In this document: positions 34,528 to 45,756 of the stretch, piece by piece
Layout of the letters: every line of letters starts with the position of its first letter
Numbering within the stretch: the first letter of the stretch is position 1
Assembly: GCF_000687475.1 (NCBI RefSeq)
Contig: NC_057319.1
Coordinates: 558,001-622,000, forward strand
DNA length: 64,000 nucleotides
Direction: 5' to 3'
From: Ustilaginoidea virens
Taxonomy: Eukaryota > Ascomycota > Sordariomycetes > Hypocreales > Clavicipitaceae
Notes under the pieces: model-generated
Told to the model about the DNA's origin: nothing
Database searches by the model: none
What the model saw: the letters and a program-made list of their open reading frames with translations, nothing else
Position numbers and translations under genes: made by a program

Positions 34528-35685
34528 ATGGGTACGTGAAAAAGCATTCGAACTTCAGCCTGCGTATGCGAGTGAGATTGGGGGTGAATACCTTTTTGCA
34601 TCAGTGCTTGTTTTTTTTGCAAAAAGGCCCCCCATTCTTGCGGACGAAAGCGCCCCGAGGGGTTTCCTTCAATTCTTCCTTCTTCCTTCTCGCGACTTGG
34701 TCTGCCTGCCCGCTGCATCTCCCCGACGCACGGGGAGGGCCGTTGGAATACGCAAACAACGTCGGGCTGAAGGAGACCTGTCGAATCGAGTTGGAAGACG
34801 AGGAATTGCGGGTTTCCCTCGGAGAGGCGGGCTTTCATACTTTTCTGAGCATGCATGAATGGGAAGGGCTGACGATGCAACTATTTTTCTTGCGCCTTCA
34901 GGTATCGATCTTAATCGCCACCACGTCAAGGGCACTCACCGCCAGAACCCCAAGAGTGACAATGTCTACCTCAAGCTCTTGGTGAAGCTGTATCGCTTCC
35001 TGTCTCGTACGTTTTTCCTTCCCCTGGGCTAGACGGACGTCCCTTTGTTTGTTACTTTGTTTCTCTAGACGAATGCTGGGCAAATGTGGCAGCAGCAGAG
35101 ATTGCCGCTCAAATTCACAAAGGGGCCAGCGGACTAACAGGCAGTACCTCCCCCCTCCAGGCCGCACGGATTCCAGCTTCAACAAGGTCGTCCTTCGACG
35201 CCTCTTCATGTCCAAGATCAACCGACCCCCCGTGTCGCTGTCCCGCATCGCCGCCAACATCAACAAGGAGGGCGAGAAGCGCACCGTCGTCGTCGTCGGC
35301 ACCATCACCGACGACAACCGCCTGCTGACCGTCCCCAAGGTCACCGTCGCGGCTCTGCGCTTCACCGGCACTGCGCGCGCCCGCATCATCAAGGCCGGCG
35401 GCGAGGCCATCACCCTGGACCAGCTGGCCCTCCGCGCCCCCACGGGTAGCAACACGCTGATTCTGCGCGGGCCCAAGAACAGCCGCGAGGCCGTCAAGCA
35501 CTTTGGCATGGGACCCCACAAGAACAAGGTCAGCAAGAAAACACGTTGCCGAAGGCTACATGCCACATGTGTAATTTCTTTCCCCCTGCTAACAATGCCC
35601 ATTGTAGAAACCGTACGTCGTCTCCAAGGGCCGCAAGTTTGAGCGTGCTCGTGGCCGAAGACGCTCTCGCGGCTTCAAGGTCTAA
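34528..35685 (+). CDS. RPL18: 60S ribosomal protein eL18
   Basis: Structural protein of the large cytosolic subunit. Exons 34528-34531 (only ATGG), 34902-35006, 35161-35528 and 35608-35685 give 184 residues, the usual size. Order of conserved blocks: [87 protein letters not shown] and the basic end [17 protein letters not shown]. The first intron (370 nt) follows the fourth coding base, a common layout for fungal ribosomal protein genes. I looked in introns 1 and 2 for C/D snoRNA boxes and saw no good set. Tail to tail with MRM2. Confidence 0.97.
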
Positions 35686-36088
35686 GGTGGCTGAGCGGGA
35701 GGGGGGAGCAATCGTCCTGTGGACGCGGGTCGTTGTGGTGAAAGCTTGGACGGCAGCGACCGAGGGGGGGGCATCTGGTGCCGCCGGTGTTGTGCTTCGT
35801 ATGGGACTTGCATGGAACAGGCGTGGCTCGGTATCACGACAAAAATACAACGTGGCTTTTGGCGTAAATGACTTTTTTTTTTATCTTGCCTTTATTTTTT
35901 TCGCATCGCCATTCACCCGCCATGCTCTATTTTTTGTGACTGTCTTGGCACGTGATTCTTACCGTTGTCGGCCTTTGTTCTATAATGTACATGATGTATG
36001 TTACACGACATGATGTCGTTACATGAGGACTTTTTGCCGAATCGCTCGTCAATCAAAGCCCTGTGCTTGCCGTGCTTTGCGGCTTCGC
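35686..36088. other. Convergent spacer
   Basis: 403 bp between eL18 and MRM2 stops, with T tracts at 35873-35900 likely in the eL18 3' UTR. No gene. Confidence 0.6.
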
Positions 36089-37610
36089 TCAAGGTGCATC
36101 TTCCGGTTCCAGCAAAACCCCCCGTTTCCTCTTCAGCGCGACCAGATACGCCTCTTTGCTTTCCTACGTTCCGGAATCAGCAAAATGCCCCCCCCAGTAA
36201 TCAGTCAGTCAGTCAGTCGACAGCCGGGGGGGCGGGGGAAGGGGGCGTGCCGCAGGGCCGCCAACGACTCACTCTTCTCGACGAGTCGGGCTTCTCCCGA
36301 AACACTTTCGCAAACATCCTTTTCAGGTTCCCCTCGAGCAGCTTGTCGTCCGCCCCCTGGTAGAACTTGCAGACAAAGTGGCCGCCCGGCTTCAGCGTAT
36401 CGCTTGCAAACTGCAGCGCCGCGGTGCAGAGATGCTTCGGCCGGCCGGGGCCCCTTCTCCGTTAGACGCCTTGCGCTTGAGACACGGAGCACACGGAGAC
36501 GCCTCCACTCACCATGCTGCCCATGTGGTCGCGAAACGCAACGCCACTCGTGTTCATCAACCTATGATACGGATTGGTCAACGTGTTTGACTTGTAGCCG
36601 GAGGTTTGCTGCCAGGGAGCTGACATGTCACTCAGAACGACCTGCGACACCGTTAGCTGCCTTTTCCCCGCCCGCCACCCCCCCGGCGGCCCGAGGGCAT
36701 CGTTGCAGACGAGTTGGGGCGGGACCCCTCGGCTGGTCGGATCGGCAAACGCACATCTACTGACGACGCTGCGGGGGCGGCGTGTCCCTCGGGGCTTTGC
36801 GCCTCGCTCGCGTGCCGCTCCTTGTCGATGTAGCTGGGCTGGTCCAGAGGCTGGCTCAGGGGATCCTCCTCGTCGGCGGCGTCGGCGGCGTCCTGCTTGA
36901 GAGGCGCCTGGCTCTGCGTGCGGTGGATGAACTCCTTGACGAGCTGCCGAACAGATGGCGATAGAAAGTCTCCCTGGAAGGTGGCCACGCCCTGCGGAGG
37001 TTGGGCGGGTATCAGGTCTATGCCAATGACGAGGCCGTGGGGCCGGGTTCGCTCCCGGGCGACCTGCGCAATGTTAGAAATCCAGACGATTGCTCCCGAC
37101 GGGGCCTCCAGTATCTATCTGGCCATGCTGTACCTGCGACCAGCTCCCGGGGGCATATCCCTAACACGGTGGGGGGGGGGGGGGGTTCAGTCAGCCGTTG
37201 CTCGCGTCTCGAGGAAAAGGGGAGGGTGCCTTGTCGCAATCACTCACCAGATCCACCACTGTTTGGCCAGGCTTGAAAAGCCTGTACTTGGAGTCCATCT
37301 ACCTCGACTTCCCGAGTCAGAATCTGCAGGAAAAAGGAACCCCAAGTCTCACAGGGGCGGGTCATGTCATGGAAGAGAAAGGCGTCCGCACCTCGAGAAG
37401 CTTAAACGCCGCTCTGCTCTTCAGCCCTTGCACCTTGGCCTCGCGCGCAAACGAGTCCCGTCCTTGGCGCTCTTTCCAGCGCGAGCTGGATGACGACTGG
37501 CGGACTGGGCAACGGGGCTGGAGAAGCAGTCCTGCGAGCCGCGGCGAGGGGCGACCGCCGCACCAGGGCGTTGAGCTCAGAGCCGCGACGGGGCGCATGG
37601 TCGTCGTCAC
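36089..37610 (-). CDS. MRM2: Mitochondrial 21S rRNA 2'-O-ribose methyltransferase (RrmJ/FtsJ family)
   Basis: Uses S-adenosylmethionine to methylate a uridine ribose of the mitochondrial large rRNA. The N-terminus (start 37610, Arg/Ser-rich, no acids at first) is a likely mitochondrial presequence. Blocks in order over several introns: SSSRWKERQGRDSFAREAKV, KSRAAFKLLE, FKPGQTVVDL-GYAPGSWSQ (SAM site), TFQGDFLSPSVRQLVKEFI, VVLSDMSAPWQQTSG, LMNTSGVAFRDHMGSM, DTLKPGGHFVCKFYQG and, in the last exon, ESKEAYLVALKRKRG. The K-D-K-E tetrad of the family is visible as KSRAAFKL, SDM, CKFYQG and SKEAY. An acidic, low-complexity insert (around 36770-36930) sits between the second and third tetrad blocks. 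One intron (36168-36270 region) has CAGT repeats. Confidence 0.88.
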
Positions 37611-38203
37611 GCGGCCCAGAGACTCGGTATGGACCTTGTCGCGAGAGCTTGCCTGTACAGCGACGGGAGGAGCAACATGAGTCTTGGCATCATGTCGCTT
37701 TGTCCGAAAAGCCCACGGATAAGATCAAAAGGTTCCCTTTTCAAGGAGCTGGTTTGTCTCGAGACCTTATTGGCTGCGGAAGTGGGTCTGCGCACCTCCC
37801 GGCCAAACCTGCTACCCTGAACCCGTCCACCGCGGCCAGGACATGTCGCGATGCTAGTTAACACGAAGGGTGACTAGATAATTGCGTGAGAGTAATAGCG
37901 ACAGATGGCATTTTCTGCTTCTGAGATGGTGTCCATTGGCTGTTTGATCGAGGGCAGGGGGTGTTCCTGAATCTAGCAAACACATGTGACGGCGCCCGCC
38001 ATCATGTGTCCACGATACCCTCCCTAACTAACCGTGATATTCAAGATCCAAGATTCGAATAATAATAATAAGAAGAAGAAGAAGAAAACCCAAAAGAAAA
38101 ACTCCAATGATGCCTCATAACAATGCGCAATCCCCACCGTACCAAACAGCCCGCTGTCATATCTCGTAAGCCATCAGTCCCGAGCACAACTCGCCCGTGG
38201 ACG
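37611..38203. other. Intergenic region
   Basis: About 590 bp upstream of MRM2 and downstream of the coiled-coil gene. It carries AAT/AAG trinucleotide repeats at 38057-38086. No gene recognised. Confidence 0.5.
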
Positions 38204-40014
38204 CTACACCAGGAAGCTGGCATTAACACCCCTCCTGTCCCTCTTCAACGGAGAGAACGAAGCAGGAGCTGCAAACGCATTCCTTACCCCGCCGCCGAGA
38301 CGAGCTCTTGTTCGTTTACCAGCCGCCGGCGGCTGTGCTTTGGGCTGGGCTTCTGCATCGTTGTCGTCATCGTCGAACAGGGTGGTGTTGGCAGCGCCGA
38401 GCAGCTTGCGCTTCTTCCTCTTGGCCTCCGGCTCATCCGCCTTGGGCTGAGCCAATGCCGAGGCCTTCCTGGCAGCCGCGACAGGCGCATTCTCTTGGTC
38501 GGCTGCGCCCGAGTCATGGCCAGATTTGTCCACACAGACCTCTGGTATGGACTTGATCTTGGGTGTTGTGCCTTTTGACCTGATGGCTCTGTTAGCCTTT
38601 GCGGGCGTCGACTCGGCCAGTGGCGTTGCCTTTGGCGGCCGTCCGCGGCGTCTGGTCGCCTTGGCCGGAGACTTGACCGATACGGACGATTTGAACGAGA
38701 CCTTGGGCTTGGGGGCTTCCTCCTCGGACTCTGACGGTGACGGTGGCTCAGGCGCCGCGGCAGCATCCGAAGCGGGTTCCTCCTCGGCTCCGACGCCGAC
38801 CATGTTTGGCGACTCCTCAGTGCCGGAGAGAGACTTGTTTCGGTTGAGGAACGGCGTGACGGAGAAGGCGGATTTTTCGCCAACAGCTGACTTTTCGATT
38901 CCGCGCCGTTTGGCGGGCCTCTCCCGCGCAACGGCATCGTTCCCGGGGGTCTGAATCGTGACTTCCTCAAAGGACATGGCAGGAGCACGACGCTTCTTGC
39001 CGACGTCAGCTGCAGCCGCCAGTGCCATGGCCTTCTTTGGCTTCTCCCCGGCGGACCGGCCCGCAGCAGATGGCGCCTTGACAGCAACCGCCGTCTCTGA
39101 TGCGGCATCATCATCAAGCTGCTCTCGCGTCGCCTTCAGCTCGGCCGCAAGTGACCTTGATTTCTCCTTGAGGCTGGAGATGCGCTCCTCCAACCGCTCG
39201 TTCTCGGCCTTGGTGGCCGCCAGTTCCCTTTCGTGCTCCCGTTCGGCCCTTTGACGTTCCTTCTTCTCGGCGGCAAGCTTTTTCTCGGCATCTTGCAGTC
39301 GACATGTCAGCTCTGCCATGGCGGCGTCGTCGTCGTTCGTGGACTGCAAGAGTTGCCTGGACCGCTTCTCGTTCTCGAGCTCAACCTCGACAGAGTCCAG
39401 TTGTCGACGAAGATTGTTCTTTTCCGCTACCGTTTCTTGAAAAGTCGCGAGCTGCGACTGGAGATGCTCCAGCTCTGGCTTGAGGCGATCCAGCTCCCTT
39501 GCCAAGGCAAACTTTTCCTGCAAAACCTTGCCCGAATCTTGCATGGACACGTTCAACGCTTCGATTTCACTCTGTGATCTCTCCGAGTCAGCAGGGGCGA
39601 AGCAGCATTTTTTTTTTTTGAACACCCTGGGTAGGCGCGTAGTCGTACCTTGAGGCTGGCCATGTCAATGTCCTGCTTCTTGAGTCGTGCTTCCTGCGCA
39701 CGAACGGTTTGCTTGCTGTGGTCCAGGTCCAGCCGCAGCTGGTCAGTGTCCCTGGTAAGCGCCATCATCTTGTAGTCTCTCTGGCCGAGCTGCTCTCTCA
39801 AGTCGGAGTTTTCGTCGCGCATCGTCAGCATGCGTAGTTGCATGAGCCGAGCCTGCTCGTCGCGAGTGATGGAGTTGGTTTTGTGCAGGGCGGCTTGGCG
39901 CAGCATTTCGAGTTGGTGTATGCGCGCCATGCGCTGATTGCTGTCAGCAACCGAAAAGACGTCCCCCCCAGCCATCTGAGGCGCTGATACTACCTGCTCT
40001 GAATTGCTGCCCAT
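38204..40014 (-). CDS. Coiled-coil nuclear protein with AT-hook, function unknown
   Basis: Two exons, 40014-39649 and 39571-38204, give 577 residues. Roughly residues 30-310 form a long heptad-rich coiled coil (for example LREQLGQRDYKMMALTRDTD and KKLAAEKKERQRAEREHERE). The rest is disordered, basic and Ser/Pro/Ala-rich, with an AT-hook-like RRRGRPPK near residue 425, bipartite-like basic stretches (AKRKKRK), and a conserved-looking tail RLGGGVRNAF...FSPLKRDRRG. This layout is seen in kinetochore, spindle-pole or chromosome-scaffold proteins, but I do not recognise the family and give no function. The intron at 39572-39648 contains an A tract in the coding sense. The start chosen is the first true ATG in frame. 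Confidence 0.75.
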
Positions 40015-40930
40015 GACGGAAGTGCGTTGCGTTGTCCTGCTTGGCGACGTCCCGCGGCAGGGCTCAGCCAACGGTGGGGTAAAACGTGGTTGTTGATTCC
40101 AAGCCGAGGAGGGAGGGGGGGGGGGAAGGACACGCGCTAGTCGTCGCGACGAGGATCGTACAAGGTCGGAATCTGCTATGCGGTGTGGCTGCCGCTGAAT
40201 ATGTACTGTCTAATCTGTGTCTGAGCCGCTAGTCAAGATGTCGCTGGTGATGCTGGCTGAACTTCCTTTGGGCTAAGTGCTTGCTCTTGGGGTGCATTTG
40301 TGTTTTGCTGGGGCCAAACCGCACGAACGACTCCAAGTAAACATGATGCTATTTTGGGACTAGCGTGATGTGGCACCCGTCAAGCTGACCCTGTGCACGT
40401 GACCTGCGCAACCCGTTGACGTCTTCTCAAAGTCCCCATCTCTGGTAAGAGCTGAGCAGGAGTCACTGCCACTGTCGGCCTTATTGTGAGCCTCTGGGAT
40501 TGCTCTTCAGGCTGCTTGTCGTCGAAAGCGTGGTTAGAAATACCGCCATCCATCGAAAAGCTTGAACTAGAAAGTTTCCCTTGGCGTCCAGAAGTCGCCT
40601 CGCCCGCTGACTAAGCTAGCCCCCCAGTGCAAGAGCTCGGGACGGAGCGACGTAGCCGGTACCTACCTCACCTCCTGTGTACCTCGTCGAGCACAACTAT
40701 CTCTAGGTCTGGCTAGGTATCTACCTACCTAGGTAGGGTACCTTGGGCCCTTCGTAGGTACTCCTGTGTGTCAGGCCACCTCAGCCTCAAGTGATGCCAT
40801 GAAGCTGGACAAGATAGCTCCACCACCTCGCTCTCACCACTCTGGCCCGAAGCCGGTCCTTTTACACCTCAATTGGCGCCCACGACGACTGTGCTGCTCC
40901 TCTCCCCACCCCCATTCCCCGCGGCCCACG
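40015..40930. other. Divergent intergenic region
   Basis: About 900 bp of promoter for the coiled-coil gene and OST3/6. It has a CACGTG E-box near 40396 and a cluster of TACCTA/CCTAGGTA words at 40660-40765. The frame open from 40766 into OST3/6 lacks a signal peptide, so I start the gene at 40931. Confidence 0.5.
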
Positions 40931-42190
40931 ATGCGTTTTCTGCCGACCCTCGCATCGGCCTGTGCGCTCGTCGCCGGCGCCCTTGCTGCCGAGAAATCCA
41001 GCCACGAACGATTCGCCGACTTCTCCCGCCTATCCCGTACCGCGACTCCCATCCAGCTCAACACCGCCTCCTACAAGTCTTTGACGGCCAATCCCCGAGA
41101 CTACGCCGTCGCCGTCGTCCTGACCGCCCAGGAGGCCCGGTTCTCCTGCCAGGTTTGCCGGGAATTCAAGCCAGAGTGGGAACTGCTCGCTCAGAGCTGG
41201 GCCAAGGGCGACCGCAACCACGAGTCTCGCCTGCTCTTTGCCGTCCTCGACTTCACCGAGGGTAGAGACATCTTTGTGTCGGTATGGGAAACGAGCCGAA
41301 AGTAGGGGACACTGACTAACTGATCCGTCCGCTTGCTTTGCGTGGTGGCACGTAGCTCGGGCTCCAAACCGCTCCTGTTCTGCTGCTGTTCCAGCCGACC
41401 ACTGGACCGCACGCCGTTGCTTCCGTCGAGCCTGTCCGATACGATTTCACAAGGGGGTAAGAAAACCCGCGCTTGCCAGTGTTGGCCCCGCCTTGTCTTG
41501 GGTTTAGAAAGAAGAGGAAGAGGGTTGGGGGGAAGCAGACGCAGCTGACACGGGCGATTTTCACCTAGACCGGCTTCTGCCGACCAAGTCCATGCCTGGC
41601 TGGCACGCCATCTCCCCGGCCGGCCTCATCCCCAGCTCAAGCGTCCCGTGAATTACATGAAGCTGGGATCGCTCTTCACATTTCTGGCCGGTGCGATTAC
41701 TGTAGCCGTCTCGGCGTCGCCCTACGTCCTTCCCTTGATCCAGAGCCGCAATCTCTGGGCTGCCGGCAGCATGATTGCCATTCTCCTCTTCATCAGCGGC
41801 CACATGTTCAACCACATTCGCAAGGTTCCCTACGTTGCTGGTGATGGAAAGGGGGGCATCAACTATTTCACTGGTGGGTTCCAGAACCAGCTTGGACTCG
41901 AGACCCAGATCGTCGCTGCCATATGTAAGCTTGCCCCCCCTCGTTGGATAAAATCAAGCAGCTCGCTTTCTACTCCGTATACTGACCTCGGGCTGCCACT
42001 CCAAGACGGCCTCCTGAGCTTTTGCACCATTGCCCTTGCCAACAAGGTGCCCCGCATGACCAATGCCAAGTCGCAGTCTGTTGCTGTCCTTGTCTGGGGA
42101 GCCGCCATGTTCTTCATCTATGGCTTCCTGCTTAGCGTTTTCCGCATCAAGAACCCAAGCTACCCGTTTTCCCTGCCGCCGTTCATGTAA
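40931..42190 (+). CDS. OST3: Oligosaccharyltransferase subunit OST3/OST6 family
   Basis: ER membrane subunit of the N-glycosylation complex; its luminal thioredoxin-like domain holds substrate cysteines. Four exons (40931-41281, 41356-41456, 41569-41924, 42006-42190) give 330 residues. A signal peptide (RFLPTLASACALVAGALA) is followed by the thioredoxin-like part with the redox pair C-x2-C in RFSCQVCREFKPEW. Four transmembrane segments follow (LGSLFTFLAGAITVAVSA, AAGSMIAILLFISGHMF, YGLLSFCTIALA, VLVWGAAMFFIYGFLLSVF). HIRKVPY and GGINYFTGGFQNQLG are family hallmarks. The ending is SYPFSLPPFM. Whether it is functionally OST3 or OST6 cannot be told. Tail to tail with RACK1. Confidence 0.93.
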
Positions 42191-43162
42191 AGCCTCAAAA
42201 GGCCCCAAGAGATACGGGATCAGGATTCGCCCCAAGATACATTCCGTGCGCCCCGGGGGTAATTGGATGCTAGGCCCAACGTCAAAGTACTGCAGCGGCT
42301 CACCGGGATCAATCACTACGGGTGGTTGCGCGGACGAAACGTCAAAAAAAGAACAACGTTTTGTATTACTATCCTTGTTTTTTTTAATGAGAGGAAACAT
42401 TCGGAACGGAGTGCAGTGTAGCCACTGGAGGTAGATGACGACAGAGGTGAAGAAGACAAGACCGCTCAAACTGATAGAATCCACCACTACAGCTGGTGGT
42501 GTCCCTGCTTCAAAATGTATGGTAGATGAAAAATTGCATGGTCGGACCACCAATAAAGTTGGAAGAAATAAAAAGCAATTGAGAAAAACACTCCTAGCCA
42601 AAGGAAAAAAAAAAGAAAGCTCCCACGCCGGGGTACTCTTACGGCAAGTATAATATAAGCCTTTCAAATAAAGCGAATTCCGCGGCAAAAACAAAAAAAA
42701 AGAAAAAGAAAAGGACCGCTATAATGCATAGGAGAGGGTAAGGAGAGGGAAAAGAAGCGATAAAGTAGAGTTCTTTATTGGAAGAACAAAGCATACATGC
42801 CTATCCTGCCTTCAGAGGCTGTCTAAACAGCAACACGTCATGCCTCGTCAGATAGATTTTTATTTGTTCCCCGTTTTCCTTCACATCAATAAAGAAGACC
42901 AAAACGAGGAGAAGCCAGCCATATGACGCCTCACCAATGATCCACCAGCATCTTTGCACTCAATCCCGCCTTGACAGGGTGTTTGATTCGTTTGCGTTTC
43001 CCCTCCTCCGCACCTATGAATCACTGGATAATTTTTTTTCCCTTTCTCGCGTAGTACATTTCCCCTGTCAGTCATCCCGAGCTCCTCTGTTCTACCCTCG
43101 CATTACTATACGAAGAAGAGTTTCAGGACAAGCCCCAAGGAAAAGAAAACAAGTGAGGACGT
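42191..43162. other. Convergent intergenic region
   Basis: About 970 bp between OST3/6 and RACK1 stops, A/T-rich with several A runs (42340-42385, 42600-42620, 42690-42715). Only chance ORFs. Confidence 0.6.
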
Positions 43163-44861
43163 TTATGCCCTCGACATGACGCCCCAAGCGCGGATAACGT
43201 TGTCGGTATAACCAGCGAACAGAGTTTGGCCATCAGCAGACCAGGCGAGGGAAACACACTCGGGCTCCCGGCTCTTCTTGCCGACAGCGGTGAACTCGGG
43301 CTTGAGCTCATCGACCTTGCTCTTCTTCTCCAGGTCGAAGATGATGATGCTGCTGGCAGTGGCAGCGCAGAGCCAGTATCGGTTGGGGGAGAAGACGAGA
43401 GCGTGGATCTCGTCGTTGGCGTTGAGGGAGTAGAGGTGCTTGGACTCGTTAAGATCCCAGAGCATGGTGGTGCCGTCCTTGCCACCAGAGGCGCAGAGGG
43501 AGCCGTCAGGGGAGATGGTGACGGTGTTGATGTAGCCAGTGTGGCCGATGTGGTCGGTCTGCAACTTGCAGCTGGAGAGCTCCCAGACCTAGTTGGTGAA
43601 GAAAGGGGAAAAAAAAAACCTCCAAGTTAGCATTTCTGCGTCGGTTTCAAGTTGAAACCACTTGATGACTTGGGCCAAGAATGCAGATGAGTGAAAAGGA
43701 CTTCCGAGATTGATCGACCTCTCGCAAGATCGGAGGTGAATCAAGAGGAAAAATCAGGCAAAGGTGATTGGTTTGTCTCATTGCCGTAAAGGCTCTGAAG
43801 TAGCAAATACTTTGAGAATTTTGCACAACATCATGTAGAACTCGGTAGGTTTTGTTTCTGCACCCTTGGCCCACAGGTCATGGGACTCTATCAACGCCAT
43901 GGCAACATACCTTGACTAGCTTGTCCCAGCCAGCAGAGACAATGACAGGGTTCTGGGGGTTGGGGCTGAATCGCACGCAGGAAACCCACTCGGTGTGGCC
44001 CTTTTCGGAGATGGTGAACTTGCAGTCTCCGAGGGTGTTCCACAGCTTGATGGTGCGGTCGCGGGAACCAGAGACGATCTGGCGGTTGTCGGCAGAGAAG
44101 GAGACGGAGAGGATGTCGTTGGTGTGGCCGACGAATCGTCGAGTGGTGGTGCCAGTGGCAAGCTCCCACAGGCGGAGGGTCTTGTCCCAAGAAGCGGACA
44201 AAGCGTACGCACCATCAGACGAGATGACCTGTTCAACACTGCATCAGCCCGACTTGTTCCCAGCTTGTTTGGCCCATTCTTCGACGAGAAATGGGCAGAT
44301 GCCATTTCTTTTGGAGGATGTTGATAAAACATACACAGTCCGAGACGATGTGAGAGTGGCCTTTTAGGGATCGCTTAGGGTAGCCATATTGGGTTTCGTC
44401 GCGGGTGAGGTTCCAGATAATCAGGGTTTTGTCGCGAGAAGCGGACAGGAGCATATTGGGGCTGCAAGGAACGGAAACTCCATGTTAGCACACCGCATGT
44501 TTGCATGTCATCAACCTCGAGTTTCGAACAGGCTTTTTTCTTTTCTTTCTTTCTTTTTTTGCAGTATATATCGGTCGCCTCTCGAGAAGGAGGTACTTTT
44601 TTGAGCATCGAACCTACTTCTCCATGGAGGTGGCCAAAGAGGTAACCCATCCATTCTGTTGCCCACAAAGTCAGCAAGTCGGTTTGCCAGGTCAAATCGT
44701 GAATCGCTGTCTTGTCCATTCTGCCACTCCTGGATTCATTCTAGCGACTCGTCACCAGATCCGAAATCTCGAGTATGTAGATGGCGTAGCATGTAGAAAA
44801 AAAGGGACGGAAAACATACGTGGCCCTCCAAAGTGCCCTTGAGGATCAATTGTTCAGCCAT
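43163..44861 (-). CDS. RACK1 / guanine nucleotide-binding protein beta-like (40S-bound WD-repeat protein)
   Basis: Scaffold on the head of the 40S ribosome linking signalling to translation (Neurospora cpc-2, yeast ASC1). Five exons (44861-44820, 44655-44618, 44335-44461, 43911-44228, 43163-43588, read on the minus strand) give exactly 316 residues, the normal RACK1 length. Seven WD repeats: [89 protein letters not shown] and the last ending [13 protein letters not shown]. Exon 2 is a 38-nt microexon. Intron 4 (43589-43910) carries a U24-like snoRNA, as the ASC1 intron does in yeast. Confidence 0.97.
43752..43838 (-). ncRNA. C/D box snoRNA, U24-like, in RACK1 intron 4
   Basis: On the minus strand: a C box ATGATGT, then TATTTGCTACTTC, a C'-like AATGAGA, and a D box CTGA about 75 nt downstream of the C box. 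The stretch TATTTGCTAC is complementary to the conserved 25S rRNA segment GTAGCAAATA, and the order CTACTTCAGA...AATGAGACA..CCAAT matches my recollection of yeast snR24, which is itself hosted by the intron of ASC1, the RACK1 gene. The second guide next to the D box is less like yeast. It would direct 2'-O-methylation of 25S rRNA and be released from the spliced intron. Confidence 0.78.
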
Positions 44862-45756
44862 GGCGACGTTGACGAAGGCGATGCAACAAAAGTCGGAAAG
44901 TGCAGTGGGAGGGGGAGGAGAGAAAGTCAGAAGGGGTTTCGTGAGGACTTCGGGCTCTGCAAAATCGACTGGGTCGCTTGGTCTCAAACCTGGTTCGGCA
45001 GAATTTGGGATATTTTTTTGTGTGGAAAATTAGGGCCGCCCGCACGCTTGGCCCGGTCCCGCAATAGCATGACAAGTACTCTGTACCTTTTTGAGCCGTT
45101 AGTCGTTGGATGCTACCAAGTATTGCAAAACCGGGGGGATAAAATAATAGTAATAATGACAAAAAAAAAACAAAAAAAAACAAAGGAGGCGCTTCGCTAC
45201 GATGGGCTAGAGCAATGTTTAGAGCACACTAATAGTTTGAGCCAGTGACATTCAGCGCTTCGTCATCGACAATGTCTACACGCAACAAGCTGCAGTCCTT
45301 GTTTTTCTGTTACGAGCTTGTTATTGTGCCAACATGTCGTGTATTTTCTCAAGTCGAAAACGCCCATATGCCGTTATGCAACCGTACCTCCATTACATCC
45401 GCCATCAGACGTAGTAGCGCTTTCATTGTCCGATGCCAGCTTGAGCCGTGGTCTAAAAGCATCAGTACGCAATAATTGTTCCTCTTATAAACCTGTGCCA
45501 GATCCATTTGCAAAGCCAGCCGAGAAAACTCCTTCGCGCCCAAGCCCAGAACATACGCCCCAACCTAGGAGGTATGCATGCCGTATCAAAAGGGGTATCA
45601 CAACCAGGGAAAGAAAAAAAACTTCGTCTCCGAGACCGAATCTGAAGGAGCAATGACGTTTCCAACTTGTACAACCTGTGGTAGCTCAGCAAGTAGCGCA
45701 CATGGCAGCCCGCATCTAACTGAGGCAATACGACTGTACAGAGGAGACGCCTCGTA
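44862..45756. other. Intergenic region
   Basis: About 900 bp of RACK1 upstream region and TAF8 downstream region, with A runs at 45162-45182. No gene recognised. Confidence 0.5.

Noticed and set aside
34532..35160. Possible snoRNAs in the eL18 introns
   Set aside because: No RTGATGA-type C box on the coding strand.
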